42,443 bases of DNA from Candidatus Cloacimonadota bacterium (GTDB taxonomy: Bacteria; Cloacimonadota; Cloacimonadia; Cloacimonadales; TCS61): NCBI GenBank assembly GCA_021736135.1, contig JAIPGO010000023.1, positions 1 through 42,443 of the forward strand, given 5' to 3'. A model generated the notes under the pieces. It was not told where the DNA came from. It searched no databases and saw only the letters and a program-made list of their open reading frames with translations. The translations under genes were made by a program, and so were the position numbers. This document shows positions 1-10,500 of this stretch, in pieces (position 1 is the first letter of the stretch; each line of letters opens with the position of its first letter).

Positions 1-362
1 AGAAACAGAATAGTAATCTGGAAACAGGTATGCCGGGATATGTATATTATGTTTCCTTCCGTGATCTGGATATCGAAGTTCCGGTACCTCCTCTCGCTGT
101 GCAGTGCTATCCTAATCCTTTTAATCCGGAGTTGACAATTTCTTTCAGTGTGGGAGAAACTCACGAAGTCAAACTGGATATCTACAATATACGAGGTCAG
201 AAAGTTAGAAGCCTGGTTAATGAAACATTCCGTCCGGATACTTACAATATTGTCTGGAGTGGATATGATAACCGTGGCAGAAAAGTCAGTAGCGGAGTAT
301 ATTACATCAGGTTGCAGGTTGGAAATGATATTGTGAATGAGAAAGTGATTTTAATGAAATAA
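1..362 (+). CDS. C-terminal end of an exported protein with a YPNPFNP sorting module (partial)
   Basis: The reading frame is open from the first complete codon (base 3) to the stop at 360-362, so this is the 3' end of a gene that starts outside the window. The visible part is almost entirely a ~80-residue C-terminal module: YPNPFNPE, then a beta-rich stretch with IYNIRGQKVRSL, WSGYDNRGRKVSSGVYYIRL and a basic end (EKVILMK). This pattern is known from type IX secretion-type sorting domains and FlgD-like Ig folds that end large surface proteins in FCB-group bacteria. The function of the missing N-terminal part cannot be read. The internal ATG at 30 is not a credible start, because the frame continues upstream of it. 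Confidence 0.85.
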   Translation, partial: KQNSNLETGMPGYVYYVSFRDLDIEVPVPPLAVQCYPNPFNPELTISFSVGETHEVKLDIYNIRGQKVRSLVNETFRPDTYNIVWSGYDNRGRKVSSGVYYIRLQVGNDIVNEKVILMK

Positions 363-373
363 CGTGATCCGAA

Positions 374-422
374 ACTCGTAACTCGAGACTCGATAACCTG
401 GCGTCATGCGAGGGACGTCAGG
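374..422. repeat. Heptamer repeat and weak hairpin between two exported-protein genes
   Basis: Three tandem heptamers of the form ACTCGNN (374-394) are followed by an imperfect inverted repeat. CCTGGCGTC (397-405) faces GACGTCAGG (414-422), pairing 8 of 9 bases across an 8-nt loop. It could act as a transcription terminator for the upstream gene, but no T-run follows, so that role is uncertain. Confidence 0.35.
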
Positions 423-445
423 GATTTAAAATAAAGAAGGCTGAT

Positions 446-2764
446 ATGAAGAATATGTTATTTCTATTTATTGTGATGTTGGTGATGGGCTTGTTGAATG
501 GGACAACTATCATTGTTGATATTGAAGGAACTGGGGATTACAATACAATTCAGGCTGGTATTAATGCCAGCACGGATGGAGATACGGTGCTGGTTTATCC
601 CGGTAGATATTATGAGAATATTGATTTTGTGGGAACAACAATTACTGTTGGAAGTCTGGAGATGACTACTGGGAACAGGGATTATATTCATAGTACGATC
701 ATTGATGGGAACCAGACAGGAAGCTGTGTGGCAGTACATAATCAAGAAGGAGAGGGTACAATCTTAAGGGGATTGACTCTTACTAATGGAATAGGATTTT
801 TAGAAGGAACAAGAAGAAATGGGGGTGGAATATATACCTCTTTATCTACAATTGAAATAACAAACTGTATTATTGAATTCAATTCTGCCAAGACTGGAGG
901 TGGTATTAAAATAGAGGGCGGACAAATTAATTTGGCCGGTTGTACTGTACGTGACAATAATGCATCACATCATGGAGGAGGAATATCAAGTTATAATCTG
1001 ACAAATTCAATAGAATTTTCTGCAGAAAACAGATGTAATATTTATAATAATTTTGCACCACGAGGATTAGATATATACAATTCTATAGCAAATGGTGTAT
1101 GTACAGATGTAATTGTAGACACTTTTACGGTTTCCGAGCCTTATGGTTATGAATTTTATCAGGGCGATACAAATTATAATCAAAATTACGATGACTCCGT
1201 TTTTGATATGCTGCATGCCAAATATGAGAGAGTGGAGGCAGACTTGTACGTATCTCCGGAAGGGAATGATGCAAACAGTGGATTATCTGCAGAAGAACCA
1301 TTGCAGACAATAAACAGAGCATTAAGCATTATAACGGCAGATACAGAAAATCCCCGGACAATCTATCTAGCTGATGGAGTTTATTCGACCCTAGATAATT
1401 TCCAGCTTTTCCCTGTAAGTATGAGGGCACACGTTTCGTTAGTAGGTGAATCACGGGAAAATACTATTATTGATCTGGGAATTGGAAACCAGGGATTTAT
1501 TGTTGATTTGTTCAGTGAAATGGGATATGAAATAAAGAATCTGACCATACGCAATGGACATATCGATGATGATGATCTCTTTTTTGCACAGGGAATAAAT
1601 CTACGAAATAGTTTTAATTATATTGGACCTGTATTGTTGGAAAACCTTTTAATAACAGATAATGATATAGCTCAATTTCTAATTGTGAGTAATATGAATA
1701 TCACATTAAGAGACATTATTTTCAGAGATAATACCTATAGTCTAGATGATGTTACCTGTTTTTCATCGTTCGATTATAACAAACGCCAGGGAGCAGACAG
1801 AAATGTACTAATAGAAAACTGTTTTGTTAATAATAATGAACTGGGTGTGATGTATTTATGGGGTTCTGAATTTGTCGAACCGGAGAATCTAAGAATTGAT
1901 ATTGTAAACACAGAATTCAGTGAAAATATATCTGATACTAACCATACTTGGATTTTTACCGAAGGCTTATCTATTGCTGCTCTCGGGAGTATAGATCTGA
2001 ATGTGATCAATAGTACCTTTACCGAGAATTACATGTACGGAACAAGTCCGGGGAAGGCACCCATTAAAATATTTTATGGCGTTGATGCTGAATTGATCAA
2101 TAATATCATTTATAATAACTCGGATCATTCCGTGATCATTGATGGTGAAGCCGGATTTGAGACAATAGTGACAATGAATCATAATATCATCGATGGTGGA
2201 ATGAATGGCATACTGGCAACCGGACCATATACTTTGAATTGGGATTATGAAACGAACTGGGACGTAGATCCTTTGTTTATGAATGAAGGTGATTATCCAT
2301 ATTCATTACAGACAGGTTCTCCGGCTATAAATATGGGGACATTGGATTTGCCTGAAGGAGTAGTATTACCTGAATTTGATCTGGCAGGTAATCCGCGAGT
2401 TCTGGGTAATAGTGTGGATATGGGAGCTTATGAGTATAATCCGTTTGGAGTGATTGCTAATGAGGATTTAGTTGTAATTAATAATGACCTTTATGTTTAT
2501 CCTAATCCTATTGTTGCAGGTCAGTTGCGGAATGGACGAGCTAAGATATTGTGGATAGGTGAAGAATGTAATGATATGCAGTTTGAAATATTTAATGTGA
2601 AAGGGCAGAGGATAAAGCAATTGAAAATGGGAAACGGGACTCGGACGGCGTTTTGGGATTTGACGAATAATACTGGGTCAATGGTCAGTTCGGGAGTATG
2701 TTTTATCAGGATGAAAGCTGAGGGGGAGTATTTAGCACAGAGGAAAGTTGTGCTGTACAAATAA
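446..2764 (+). CDS. Exported right-handed beta-helix protein with C-terminal sorting module
   Basis: 772 residues. Residues 1-19 form a signal peptide (MKNMLFLFIVMLVMGLLNG). Two beta-helix regions follow. The first (about 20-260) begins with the pectate-lyase-like phrase YNTIQAGINASTDGDTVLV and contains GGGI turns. The second (about 265-640) begins with YVSPEGNDANSGLSAEEPLQ, typical of DUF1565-type parallel beta-helix proteins. From about residue 682 a divergent sorting module is seen (YVYPNPIVAG, FEIFNVKGQRIKQL, SSGVCFIRM, ending KVVLYK). The start is supported by an AAAGAAGG ribosome site 9 bases upstream. It is likely a secreted or surface-attached polysaccharide-binding or adhesive protein. 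No catalytic residues can be assigned, so enzymatic activity is not claimed. Confidence 0.85.
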   Translation: MKNMLFLFIVMLVMGLLNGTTIIVDIEGTGDYNTIQAGINASTDGDTVLVYPGRYYENIDFVGTTITVGSLEMTTGNRDYIHSTIIDGNQTGSCVAVHNQEGEGTILRGLTLTNGIGFLEGTRRNGGGIYTSLSTIEITNCIIEFNSAKTGGGIKIEGGQINLAGCTVRDNNASHHGGGISSYNLTNSIEFSAENRCNIYNNFAPRGLDIYNSIANGVCTDVIVDTFTVSEPYGYEFYQGDTNYNQNYDDSVFDMLHAKYERVEADLYVSPEGNDANSGLSAEEPLQTINRALSIITADTENPRTIYLADGVYSTLDNFQLFPVSMRAHVSLVGESRENTIIDLGIGNQGFIVDLFSEMGYEIKNLTIRNGHIDDDDLFFAQGINLRNSFNYIGPVLLENLLITDNDIAQFLIVSNMNITLRDIIFRDNTYSLDDVTCFSSFDYNKRQGADRNVLIENCFVNNNELGVMYLWGSEFVEPENLRIDIVNTEFSENISDTNHTWIFTEGLSIAALGSIDLNVINSTFTENYMYGTSPGKAPIKIFYGVDAELINNIIYNNSDHSVIIDGEAGFETIVTMNHNIIDGGMNGILATGPYTLNWDYETNWDVDPLFMNEGDYPYSLQTGSPAINMGTLDLPEGVVLPEFDLAGNPRVLGNSVDMGAYEYNPFGVIANEDLVVINNDLYVYPNPIVAGQLRNGRAKILWIGEECNDMQFEIFNVKGQRIKQLKMGNGTRTAFWDLTNNTGSMVSSGVCFIRMKAEGEYLAQRKVVLYK

Positions 2765-2888
2765 TAATTGCATAAGAAGAATTTTAACCGCTGATTAAAT
2801 GGATAAGAGTATTTTACTTTTCTTTACCCTCTTTAATTTTACATTTTACTTTTTATATTACTCTTATCTATTCGTCTCACTTCTCACT

Positions 2889-2937
2889 CCTGAACGCCGT
2901 GAAGGTTATTTTGGAGTGCATTAGCTCCCGCTAATGC
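2889..2937. repeat. Dispersed palindromic repeat (copy 1; copy 2 near 41376-41521)
   Basis: CCTGAACGCCGTGAAGGTT (2889-2907) is followed by a 26-base unit (2912-2937) whose core, GCATTAGC TCCC GCTAATGC, is a perfect 8-bp stem with a 4-nt loop. The same 26 bases occur in reverse complement at 41376-41401. The 19-base leader recurs with one mismatch at 41503-41521. This looks like a REP-type interspersed palindrome. Confidence 0.75.
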
Positions 2938-2974
2938 ATGCGGTGTCAACCGCAGAGAGGGAGGGACATTAATT

Positions 2975-3046
2975 GGGCGAATGATGATTCGCCCCTACAT
3001 CTGACCAGGGATGGTCTGGAAATCCTTCGTTCTCAGGGCATCCCTG
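2975..3046. repeat. Two further hairpins (GGGCGAAT stem; CAGGGATG stem)
   Basis: GGGCGAAT GATG ATTCGCCC (2975-2994) is a perfect 8-bp hairpin with a 4-nt loop. CAGGGATG (3006-3013) pairs with CATCCCTG (3039-3046). They directly follow the 2889-2937 repeat and look like independent palindromic units accumulated in one spacer. Confidence 0.6.
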
Positions 3047-3252
3047 CCCTGATTATATTTCACCGATCACTGTTCACCCTTCACGGATTGCCGTTTATTG
3101 GTTTAAGAGCCGGGCCAGGGCTCAGCGTTCCGGGATTTGAAAATTTCAGGAAAGGCTTGACAACTGATTAACTTATTTATCTGTTTATTGGAATCTTAGG
3201 ATAGTGTTTTTTTGTGAATATGGTGATCAATACCTGTTTCACTGGAGGATAG

Positions 3253-3906
3253 ATGAAAAATATGTTTACGAGTGTTACCCGGAAACTGGAAAGCGATATT
3301 GACAGTTATCTGGATCGAGTCAGTTCTTCCGGTCTCGTTTTCCTGGAAGGCATTAAATGCTATTTAAACGGTAATTTAGCCAGGTTTGAACAATATAACG
3401 AGCAGATGAAAAAACTGGAAACTTCCGCTGATGAAAAGCGCCGCGAAATCAAGCACCAGCTATATACTTATATGCTGATACCGGAATCCCGCGGTGATGT
3501 GCTGGGACTTCTGGAAACCATTGACGACGTGGTGGACGTCTGTGAAAAAGTGCTGGCTCAGTTTTCCATAGAGCAGCCCCAGATTCCGCCGGAACTCACA
3601 GAAAGTTATCGTGAACTTGTGTCACTATCCGCGAACGCTCTGGAGGAACTGGTGAAAGCCACGCGTGCTTTTTTCAAGGAAATTAAACTGGTTAATGAAT
3701 ATATTAATAAAGTACATTTCTATGAGCATGAGGCAGACAAAGTGGAAGAAATGATCAAATACAGTGCTTTCAGACTGCCTGGTTTTACGGAATTCAGCAA
3801 ACGCGTGCATCTGCGCTATTTTGCAGAAAAAATAGCCCTGGTTTCTGACACGGCGGAAACCGTTGCTGAGCGTCTGGCTGTTTATGCCATAAAACGAAAA
3901 CTATAA
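3253..3906 (+). CDS. DUF47 / PhoU-like Pit accessory protein
   Basis: 217 residues, all helical in appearance and without membrane segments or signal peptide. It has the PhoU-like DUF47 pattern: a first helical bundle, then E-x-R-G-D-V-L-G-L-L-E-T-I-D-D-V-V-D (around residues 78-95), and a mirrored second half with HEAD-KVEE. In this family the acidic E/D-rich motifs bind metal ions, and the protein is usually encoded beside a PiT permease, apparently regulating phosphate uptake. The PiT gene follows six bases downstream. The start ATG has TGGAGGAT just upstream. Confidence 0.88.
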   Translation: MKNMFTSVTRKLESDIDSYLDRVSSSGLVFLEGIKCYLNGNLARFEQYNEQMKKLETSADEKRREIKHQLYTYMLIPESRGDVLGLLETIDDVVDVCEKVLAQFSIEQPQIPPELTESYRELVSLSANALEELVKATRAFFKEIKLVNEYINKVHFYEHEADKVEEMIKYSAFRLPGFTEFSKRVHLRYFAEKIALVSDTAETVAERLAVYAIKRKL

Positions 3907-3912
3907 TTCATT

Positions 3913-4959
3913 ATGGGTACGATCATATTTTTTCTTTCCAGCGGATTATTTCTCGGCTGGTCATTAGGCGCTAATGATGCCGCCAATATATTTGGTACTG
4001 CCGTCGGCACCAAGATGATCAGATTTTCTGCAGCCGCCATTGTCTGCAGTATTTTTATTCTGATCGGTGCAGTTGTCAGTGGAGCAGGCGCTTCGGGAAC
4101 ATTAGGAGCCTTAGGCAGCGTAAATGCTCTCGGTGGAGCTTTTGTTGTCGCTCTTTCTGCCGCCGGCACGGTATTATGGATGACAAAAGCCGGTCTGCCG
4201 GTTTCCACTTCCCAGGCAGTAGTCGGCTCCATTATAGGGTGGAATATCTTTTCTGCCAGGCAAACGAGTATTGCGGTTCTGCAAAAGATAGTCAGCACCT
4301 GGATATTTGCTCCCATACTGGCGGCGATATTCGCCATAATAATTTATCATATCGTTAGAATTATTCTGGATAACTCACGCATACACCTGCTCAGATTAGA
4401 CCATTACACCAGGGTGGGACTTTTTATCGTGGGTGCCTTCGGCTCTTATAGTCTGGGTGCCAATAATATCGGAAATGTAATGGGAGTATTTATACCTTCT
4501 TCACCATTTCGCGATATCACCACTGGCTGGCTGCAGCTCACGGGCGTCCAGCAGCTGTTTTTACTGGGCGGACTCGCCATTGCCCTGGGCGTTTTTACAT
4601 ATTCCAAACGCGTAATGCTGACCGTGGGCAAGGGAATATTTCGTCTGTCACCAATCACCGCCTTGATCGCCGTGTTGGCAAGTTCCCTGGTTCTATTCCT
4701 CTTTGCTTCCGAAGGTTTACGTGATTTTCTGCTTTCCCGTCATTTGCCAGCCTTTCCCCTGGTGCCGGTTTCCAGTTCGCAGGCTATTGTCGGTGCCGTG
4801 ATGGGCATAAGTCTTGCCAAAGGCGGTAGAAACCTGAATTTCCACACACTCGGCAAGATCAGTATCGGCTGGGTTGCCACGCCTGTTGCTTCCGCCCTTA
4901 TTTGTTTTATTATGTTGTTTTTTATGCAGAATGTCTTTCTCCAGGTCGTTTTTCGTTAA
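3913..4959 (+). CDS. pit: PiT-family inorganic phosphate permease
   Basis: 348 residues with about ten hydrophobic membrane spans. It carries the two inverted PiT signature repeats: LGANDAANIFGTAVGTK near the N-terminus with PVSTSQAVVGSIIG, and LGANNIGNVMGVF with VPVSSSQAIVGAVMG in the second half. Family members import phosphate, often as a metal-phosphate complex, driven by proton or sodium symport. The length is at the short end for the family, and both signature halves are complete. It is co-directional with, and six bases after, the DUF47 gene, so the two almost certainly form one operon. Sulfate or other anion transport by PiT relatives is a less likely alternative. Confidence 0.92.
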   Translation: MGTIIFFLSSGLFLGWSLGANDAANIFGTAVGTKMIRFSAAAIVCSIFILIGAVVSGAGASGTLGALGSVNALGGAFVVALSAAGTVLWMTKAGLPVSTSQAVVGSIIGWNIFSARQTSIAVLQKIVSTWIFAPILAAIFAIIIYHIVRIILDNSRIHLLRLDHYTRVGLFIVGAFGSYSLGANNIGNVMGVFIPSSPFRDITTGWLQLTGVQQLFLLGGLAIALGVFTYSKRVMLTVGKGIFRLSPITALIAVLASSLVLFLFASEGLRDFLLSRHLPAFPLVPVSSSQAIVGAVMGISLAKGGRNLNFHTLGKISIGWVATPVASALICFIMLFFMQNVFLQVVFR

Positions 4960-4980
4960 ATATTTTTATAGGAGTTATAT

Positions 4981-6576
4981 ATGAGATCACTGCTTTTAAT
5001 TTTATTCCTGCTTTTCTCGGTATTTTTGTTTGCAGAAGGCACTCTTTTTGTCGGGCTGGAAGGTTCCACGCCACCTACTTTTATTTCAGATATGGAAGGA
5101 TTTCCCAATATCAACTGGAACACCCATTTTTCCATGGATGTCAGCGGAGCAGCGGCAACCCCTGATGGGCTCATATATCTCTGTGAAGGTGCTTTCACAA
5201 CACATCTATATCAGGCAAGCCTGGAGCTTGATCCGCAGATGATCTGCACTATTGCCAACGATATGAGCGCTCTGGCTTATGGTCGTGATACGCTCTGGGG
5301 CTATTCTAACTACGCATCACCTCTGGGAATTTACAGTATTGATACTACTACTGGTGCCACAGAACTGGCACTGGCAACAGGTTCCTACCGTTTTTTCGCT
5401 CTTGATTATAATCCCGCTGATGACCTGTTTTATGGCTACACCGAATATGGTACATCCGGACTTTATTCCATAAACATTGATAGCGGTGAAATGATCCTGC
5501 TTACGGGATCTATTCCTGCTACAAACGGTCAGGGTCGCGGTATGGCTGTTGGCGATAATACGGTTTTTCTCACTGCTACCCGTGGTGATGACGGCATACC
5601 ATATTTTGCCTATGATATTTCTCAAGGTGTGGGCGGAACCTGGGTAGAATTTCCTAATCCCTATCCGGCATATCATTCCACCGGCGGTGCTGCCTGGATC
5701 GCGGCTCCGGATATAGATGTCAGCATTACCGGACTCGTAGCTGCCAGCGATTTTCCCACCCTTGGTTTATCGGAATGCCTGGTTTCTCTCACAGGGCAGA
5801 CCAGTTATGAAACCTCAACTGACGAGAACGGGATTTTCCAGTTTCCGGAAGTGCTTCAGAATGACACCTATGCCCTGGAAATTTCACATGACGGTTATGA
5901 AACTCATACTGAAGTTATCACGGTTGAAATAGATGATATTTCGCTGAGTCTTATTACTCTTAACGAACTTGCCTTTCCCGCGGAAAACGTGGTCGCCACC
6001 GAAACTGTTCAATATTCAGAAGTGACCGTTTCCTGGGATGCTCCTCAGCCGGATGAGCGCCAGCTGGAAAATTACACTGTATATATTTTCCTGGAATCCT
6101 TCAGCGGCAATCCGGAAGTCTGGCAATTGCTGGCAACAGTTACGGAAACACAGTATATCGATCAAGCCTGGGCTGATCTTACACCTGCCCTCTGGCAATA
6201 TGCAGTTATTGCTCAATATACAAATGGTATTACTGCGGAAGCAGCATTTTCCAATCCTCTGGAAAAAACAGTTACCGGAAATAATGATGATTGTCTTTCT
6301 GTTACCAATGAAAAAATCTACCCTAATCCCTGTAATCCCTCAACAACTTTCTCCTATTTCCTGCCGCAGGCTGCTCGGGTTGAAATAAATATTTATAACC
6401 TGAAGGGACAATTGATCAATACGCTTTTCACCGGGGAACAGACAGCCGGGAAACATAAACTTATCTGGTCAGGAAATGATGTAGATCACAAACCTCAGTC
6501 ATCCGGGATCTATTTCCTCAATCTGAAGATCAATGGCACCTCTGCATATGAAGGCCGGATTTTACTGCTGAAATAG
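4981..6576 (+). CDS. Exported propeller/Fn3 protein with C-terminal sorting module
   Basis: 531 residues. The signal peptide is MRSLLLILFLLFSVFLFAEG. Residues ~20-235 contain repeating beta strands with D-x-T-T-G/D-x-x-S-G-E phrases, resembling a beta-propeller. Residues ~240-320 form a carboxypeptidase-regulatory-like domain (VSLTGQTSYETSTDENGIFQFPEV). Residues ~335-430 look like a fibronectin type III domain. From about 445 there is a canonical sorting module (YPNPCNPSTTFSYFL, IYNLKGQLINTL, SSGIYFLNL, RILLLK). AGGAGT sits 8 bases before the ATG. It begins only 21 bases after the PiT gene and may be read through from it, but a functional tie to phosphate is not evident. Its ligand is unknown. 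Confidence 0.83.
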   Translation: MRSLLLILFLLFSVFLFAEGTLFVGLEGSTPPTFISDMEGFPNINWNTHFSMDVSGAAATPDGLIYLCEGAFTTHLYQASLELDPQMICTIANDMSALAYGRDTLWGYSNYASPLGIYSIDTTTGATELALATGSYRFFALDYNPADDLFYGYTEYGTSGLYSINIDSGEMILLTGSIPATNGQGRGMAVGDNTVFLTATRGDDGIPYFAYDISQGVGGTWVEFPNPYPAYHSTGGAAWIAAPDIDVSITGLVAASDFPTLGLSECLVSLTGQTSYETSTDENGIFQFPEVLQNDTYALEISHDGYETHTEVITVEIDDISLSLITLNELAFPAENVVATETVQYSEVTVSWDAPQPDERQLENYTVYIFLESFSGNPEVWQLLATVTETQYIDQAWADLTPALWQYAVIAQYTNGITAEAAFSNPLEKTVTGNNDDCLSVTNEKIYPNPCNPSTTFSYFLPQAARVEINIYNLKGQLINTLFTGEQTAGKHKLIWSGNDVDHKPQSSGIYFLNLKINGTSAYEGRILLLK

Positions 6577-6585
6577 TAAAATATT

Positions 6586-7512
6586 TTACCAGATTTTCAG
6601 CCAGGCATCGCAGATATCATAGTCTGTAAAACCAGCGGATTCATAGAATGTGTGTGCCGGTTCTTCATCTGAAATTACCGTTGCCAGCGTCGCCCCCATT
6701 TCTGCGGAGCGACGTAATCCCTCCAGCAGAAGCGCTTTACCAATCCCGCGCCGCTGGTGATTTATATCCACACCAACCGGTTCAAAAACTGCTGTTCGAG
6801 TATGATCATCCAGCCAGACAGTAGCAAACCCGGCAATCGTACCATCCGGCGCTTCTACAACAAGATCCAGGTCACGCCGGTAAAGCGGCGCTTTCTGCAC
6901 ATTTAGATACCATTCCCAGCCCTCATATTTCTCATCAGGTTCATCAGGATGAAATGCCGTCCACGATGCCCAGCTTCTTGCCGGAAGTTCTTCTATTCCA
7001 CCTACTGCTCTGATTTTATAATCTGCCGGTAATTTACTCTCGGCAATTTTATCAATTAACGGAAAATAACGCTGCCGACTCTGAATTGCCTGACGCTCAA
7101 ATCCAAAATCTGTCAGTAACTGGTTTCGCAAAGCATCCTTTCGCTGCGACCACACATAAATCTTTCTGCTGCCATTTTCCAGCTTCTCGCTCAATTTATC
7201 CAGTGCTGTTTCCAGCATTTCCTGCTCTAGTTCCCAGCATTTATATTGGGGATGTATATCAAGAATGGCATCCCGTTTCCCTGCCGAATGCAAAACTGCG
7301 CTAATTCTCTTCTCCCGATTTTCCCACAACCATATCTGATCATCAATTTCCCGCTCAAAGCAGTTGCGGTTGATATGCCAGCGCCAGTAATCAAGAATAG
7401 CCGGCTGCCAGCAGTCTTCTCGTCTTCCATTCAATAAAAAACATTCTCTTAAGAATATCCTGATCTGCCAGTAATCATCTTCACCGGCGTATTTTCGTTT
7501 TGTAAATTCCAT
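6586..7512 (-). CDS. GNAT-family acetyltransferase (two-domain)
   Basis: 308 residues, cytoplasmic. The C-terminal half is a clear GNAT fold: IAGFATVWLDDHTRTAVFEPVGVD leads into the acetyl-CoA motif QRRGIGKALL (R/Q-x-x-G-x-G/A), then ATVISDEEPAHTFYESAGF. The N-terminal ~150 residues look like a degenerate second GNAT half, as in mycothiol-synthase-like proteins, so a tandem arrangement is inferred. The substrate is unknown. It is convergent with the upstream exported-protein gene; the stop codons are 10 bases apart and share the palindrome GTAAAATATTTTAC (6576-6589). The downstream divergent neighbour gives no functional clue. Confidence 0.85.
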   Translation of the reverse strand: MEFTKRKYAGEDDYWQIRIFLRECFLLNGRREDCWQPAILDYWRWHINRNCFEREIDDQIWLWENREKRISAVLHSAGKRDAILDIHPQYKCWELEQEMLETALDKLSEKLENGSRKIYVWSQRKDALRNQLLTDFGFERQAIQSRQRYFPLIDKIAESKLPADYKIRAVGGIEELPARSWASWTAFHPDEPDEKYEGWEWYLNVQKAPLYRRDLDLVVEAPDGTIAGFATVWLDDHTRTAVFEPVGVDINHQRRGIGKALLLEGLRRSAEMGATLATVISDEEPAHTFYESAGFTDYDICDAWLKIW

Positions 7513-7557
7513 TTATGCTCCTGATCAAATATTAATTATCACTTATTTACGGCATCT

Positions 7558-10500
7558 TTACTTCAGCAATGTGATTTTTTTATTTTCCTGCCAGCTTTTT
7601 CCCTGTATCCTAATTAAATATATCCCCGAAGGATTTTCTCCCGCATCCCAGAACACATTATTTTTTCCCGCAGAACATTGCTCATCATATACAGAATCTA
7701 TTCTCTGTCCTTTTACGTTATAAATCTCCACTTTTACCCGTTCCTTCTGCTGAGCCTGGAAAGATATATTTACAAGCGGATTGAAAGGATTGGGATATAT
7801 CATTATCCGGCTAGTTGAAGGAGTAAGCTCTTCTTCGTCACTGTCTGCCCATTCCAGTCCGCAAATATAGGGAAAACCCTGATTAATAGAAAGCTCTATA
7901 TCCCAGATATCCTCTGATCCATTAACCGTCTCCCCCACAAAATCCCACCCCAGATCAGTAAAGGTGCTCATCTGCTGCATCTCGTCCGTTGTGCAGGATA
8001 TTAAATCACTGGTGGTTCCCTGATTTTCTGCAATTGCCACACTTTGCCCGGATGTTTCGCTATTCCAGACACTGTTACTGATATTCGCCATAGAATTACT
8101 GGCTGCAAATCCAGCGCTATTTTCCTGGGCTGCCACAAATCCTGCTGCATAGCACTCACTAAGCTCAGAATCTTCACAATAACCGCAAAAGCCACCTGCA
8201 TACATATTTGCCTGAACTTCTCCTGTCGCATAGCAGTTAGTTATCAGCGATCCTTTAATTATACCTATCAGTCCACCTGCCTGATAATCCGCCTCAACAT
8301 TACATTCGCTAAAACATTTATCAATCGTCACATTTTCGTAAATATACCCCAAAAGACCTCCGGCATAATGACCGGAATACACATCTCCTCCGGCCCCACA
8401 ATTACTCAGAATACTGTCATATACAAAACTGCCGCACAGCATTCCTCCACTATTTTCGCAATTCACAGCTCCATCAGCATAACAGTCACTGATTTCTGAT
8501 CTGTAAACCAGTCCTGCCAGAGCACCCGTAGCTACGAAACCATTCACCTGGGCATTTGTGATTCTCAAACCTGTAATCGTCCCATCATCCATATATCCAA
8601 ATAAACCCATCTGATCTAAATCCGGCATATCGAGAAAAAGATTGCTTATCTGATGCCCGTCACCATTAAAACAGCCGCAAAAAAAGGGGAAATAAAATCC
8701 CGGATTTCCCGCAAGATCAAGGTCAGCAGTCAACTTGAAGGCAAGATCGTCATTATACACAAAAGCAGAAACTTCCTCCAGATCAGCTAAACTATTGATC
8801 AAATAATATCCGTCTTCAGATGCCAGATAGTTATCAATATTCAAACTCAAATCATTAGCCAGCCATTCTGTGAACATGGCACTGCTTAAGGCCCCAAGTG
8901 TGATCCGGGTTTCTCCATTGATCAAAAAACTCTCGCGATCATAGAAGCAATTATCAACTTCAATTCCAACCTTTAAGCCGACCAATGCTCCCACTTCCAT
9001 CTCACCATTCACCAGACCACTCACATAACAATCACTTAGTCTTGTATTGGAATAACATTCCCCCACTATTCCGCCAACACACCAGTCACCACTGATATTC
9101 ACATTGGTCAATCGCAGATTACTTATCTGTGCTTCATGGGTATAACCAAAAAAACCACACACTGAAGACTCAGGTCTATTTATATAAAGACTGTCTATCC
9201 TGTTATCGTCACCGTTATAGTGCCCGGTAAAACTGCCATTTTCATAATTCCCTATTGGTGAAAATCCCCTCCCCTCATTCCATTCCTGCGTTTCTGAAGC
9301 ATTGATATCAGCAATCTGCATAAAATAACGATCCCACATTTCCGGATGAGAGCTCAGCCAGATGAGATTATTAAGACTGAATATCTGAAAAGGAGCTATT
9401 TCGCTGCCATCTCCTTCCGGCTGCATTCCTCCATTGGTCACCGCTATATAATCTTCCCTGACCATGGTTTGAGTATTACCGGTCTCATCACTCACCTTGA
9501 GACTTACAGAATAAATGCCTTCTTCCGGATATACCCATACCGGTTCCGGTTCTGTACTATCAATCACTCCATCATATTCAAAATCCCATTCCCACTGTAC
9601 TGCTTCACCACAGGAAAGATTGATGAACTGTACTTCTTCCTGGATAAAAACCTCCCTGTTATCAGCTCTGAAAAAAGCATGCAGGATGTTATCAGCTATT
9701 GCCCAGGTTAATTCCGCAATATAAGCAAAACCAGCATTTATTCCTTCTTCTATTATCCAGATATCCTCGGTGCCATTCACGTCTTCACCCACAAAATCCC
9801 AGCCTGAATTCAGATAGCTGCCCTCAAACTGCATCTCAGCTATAGTCATTCCCAACAGAGTTTCTATTTCACCATTTTCATTTAATCCCACTCCCACATC
9901 CTGTCCACTCGTCTCCGTATTCCAGATACAGTCTATGATAAAATTATTATTATACCCTGCCAGTCCACCGGTAATATTTACACCTTCCACATTTCCTGAG
10001 GAATAGCATTGGTTGATTTGTGATCCCTGGTTATGTCCTAATAGTCCCCCAATATAATTTTCACCTTGCACAGAAGCAGTAGAATAACAATTATAAATAC
10101 TCGAATTCAAATTATGACCGATTAAACCACCAACTTTGTTCTCGCCATATACCTCTCCTGATGAACAGCTTTGCTCCACAGTTGAATAGTTTAAATTTTT
10201 ACCGATTAGCCCTCCGGCATAATCACTTCCGTGCACTTCACCTGAAACAAAGCATAAAGTTATTCCCCAGCCATTACAATATCCGCATAATAATGCTGTG
10301 CACCAATCCCCATTTGATGTACCCTCTATAGAACAATTATCTATCGTGCTTACCTGATTGTATCCAATCAGACACGCCACATAGTCATCCCCACTGACTT
10401 CTGCTCCCGTCAGAACTATTTCAACCAGTTCTGCACCGACAGCATATCCGAAAAGTCCAACGGCGTCTTCCGATCCTCGATTGATGTATAAATTGCTTAT

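Larger units (their letters stand above)
2765..3252. other. Gene-free, repeat-rich spacer
   Basis: No credible gene lies here. An open frame at 2938-3171 is built out of palindromic repeats and has no homology-like features. The stretch holds a degenerate AACCGC-type repeat (from about 2785), a GATAAGAGTA/TACTCTTATC inverted pair (2802-2811, 2859-2868) and three hairpin repeats listed separately. The promoter of the downstream DUF47-PiT operon is probably in 3170-3250 but is not clear. Confidence 0.6.

Noticed and set aside
2802-2868. GATAAGAGTA inverted pair as a regulatory stem
   Set aside because: 10-bp arms with a 47-base AT-rich loop could occur by chance in such sequence.
2938-3171. 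77-codon open frame on the plus strand
   Set aside because: It runs through three hairpin repeats and has no ribosome site or protein-like composition.
3882-4337. 151-codon frame antisense to the PiT gene
   Set aside because: Shadow frame of a well-conserved permease; proline/alanine-rich composition comes from the opposite strand's codons.
8044-8499. 151-codon frame antisense to the GLUG protein
   Set aside because: It mirrors the repeat units of the real gene and has no start signals.
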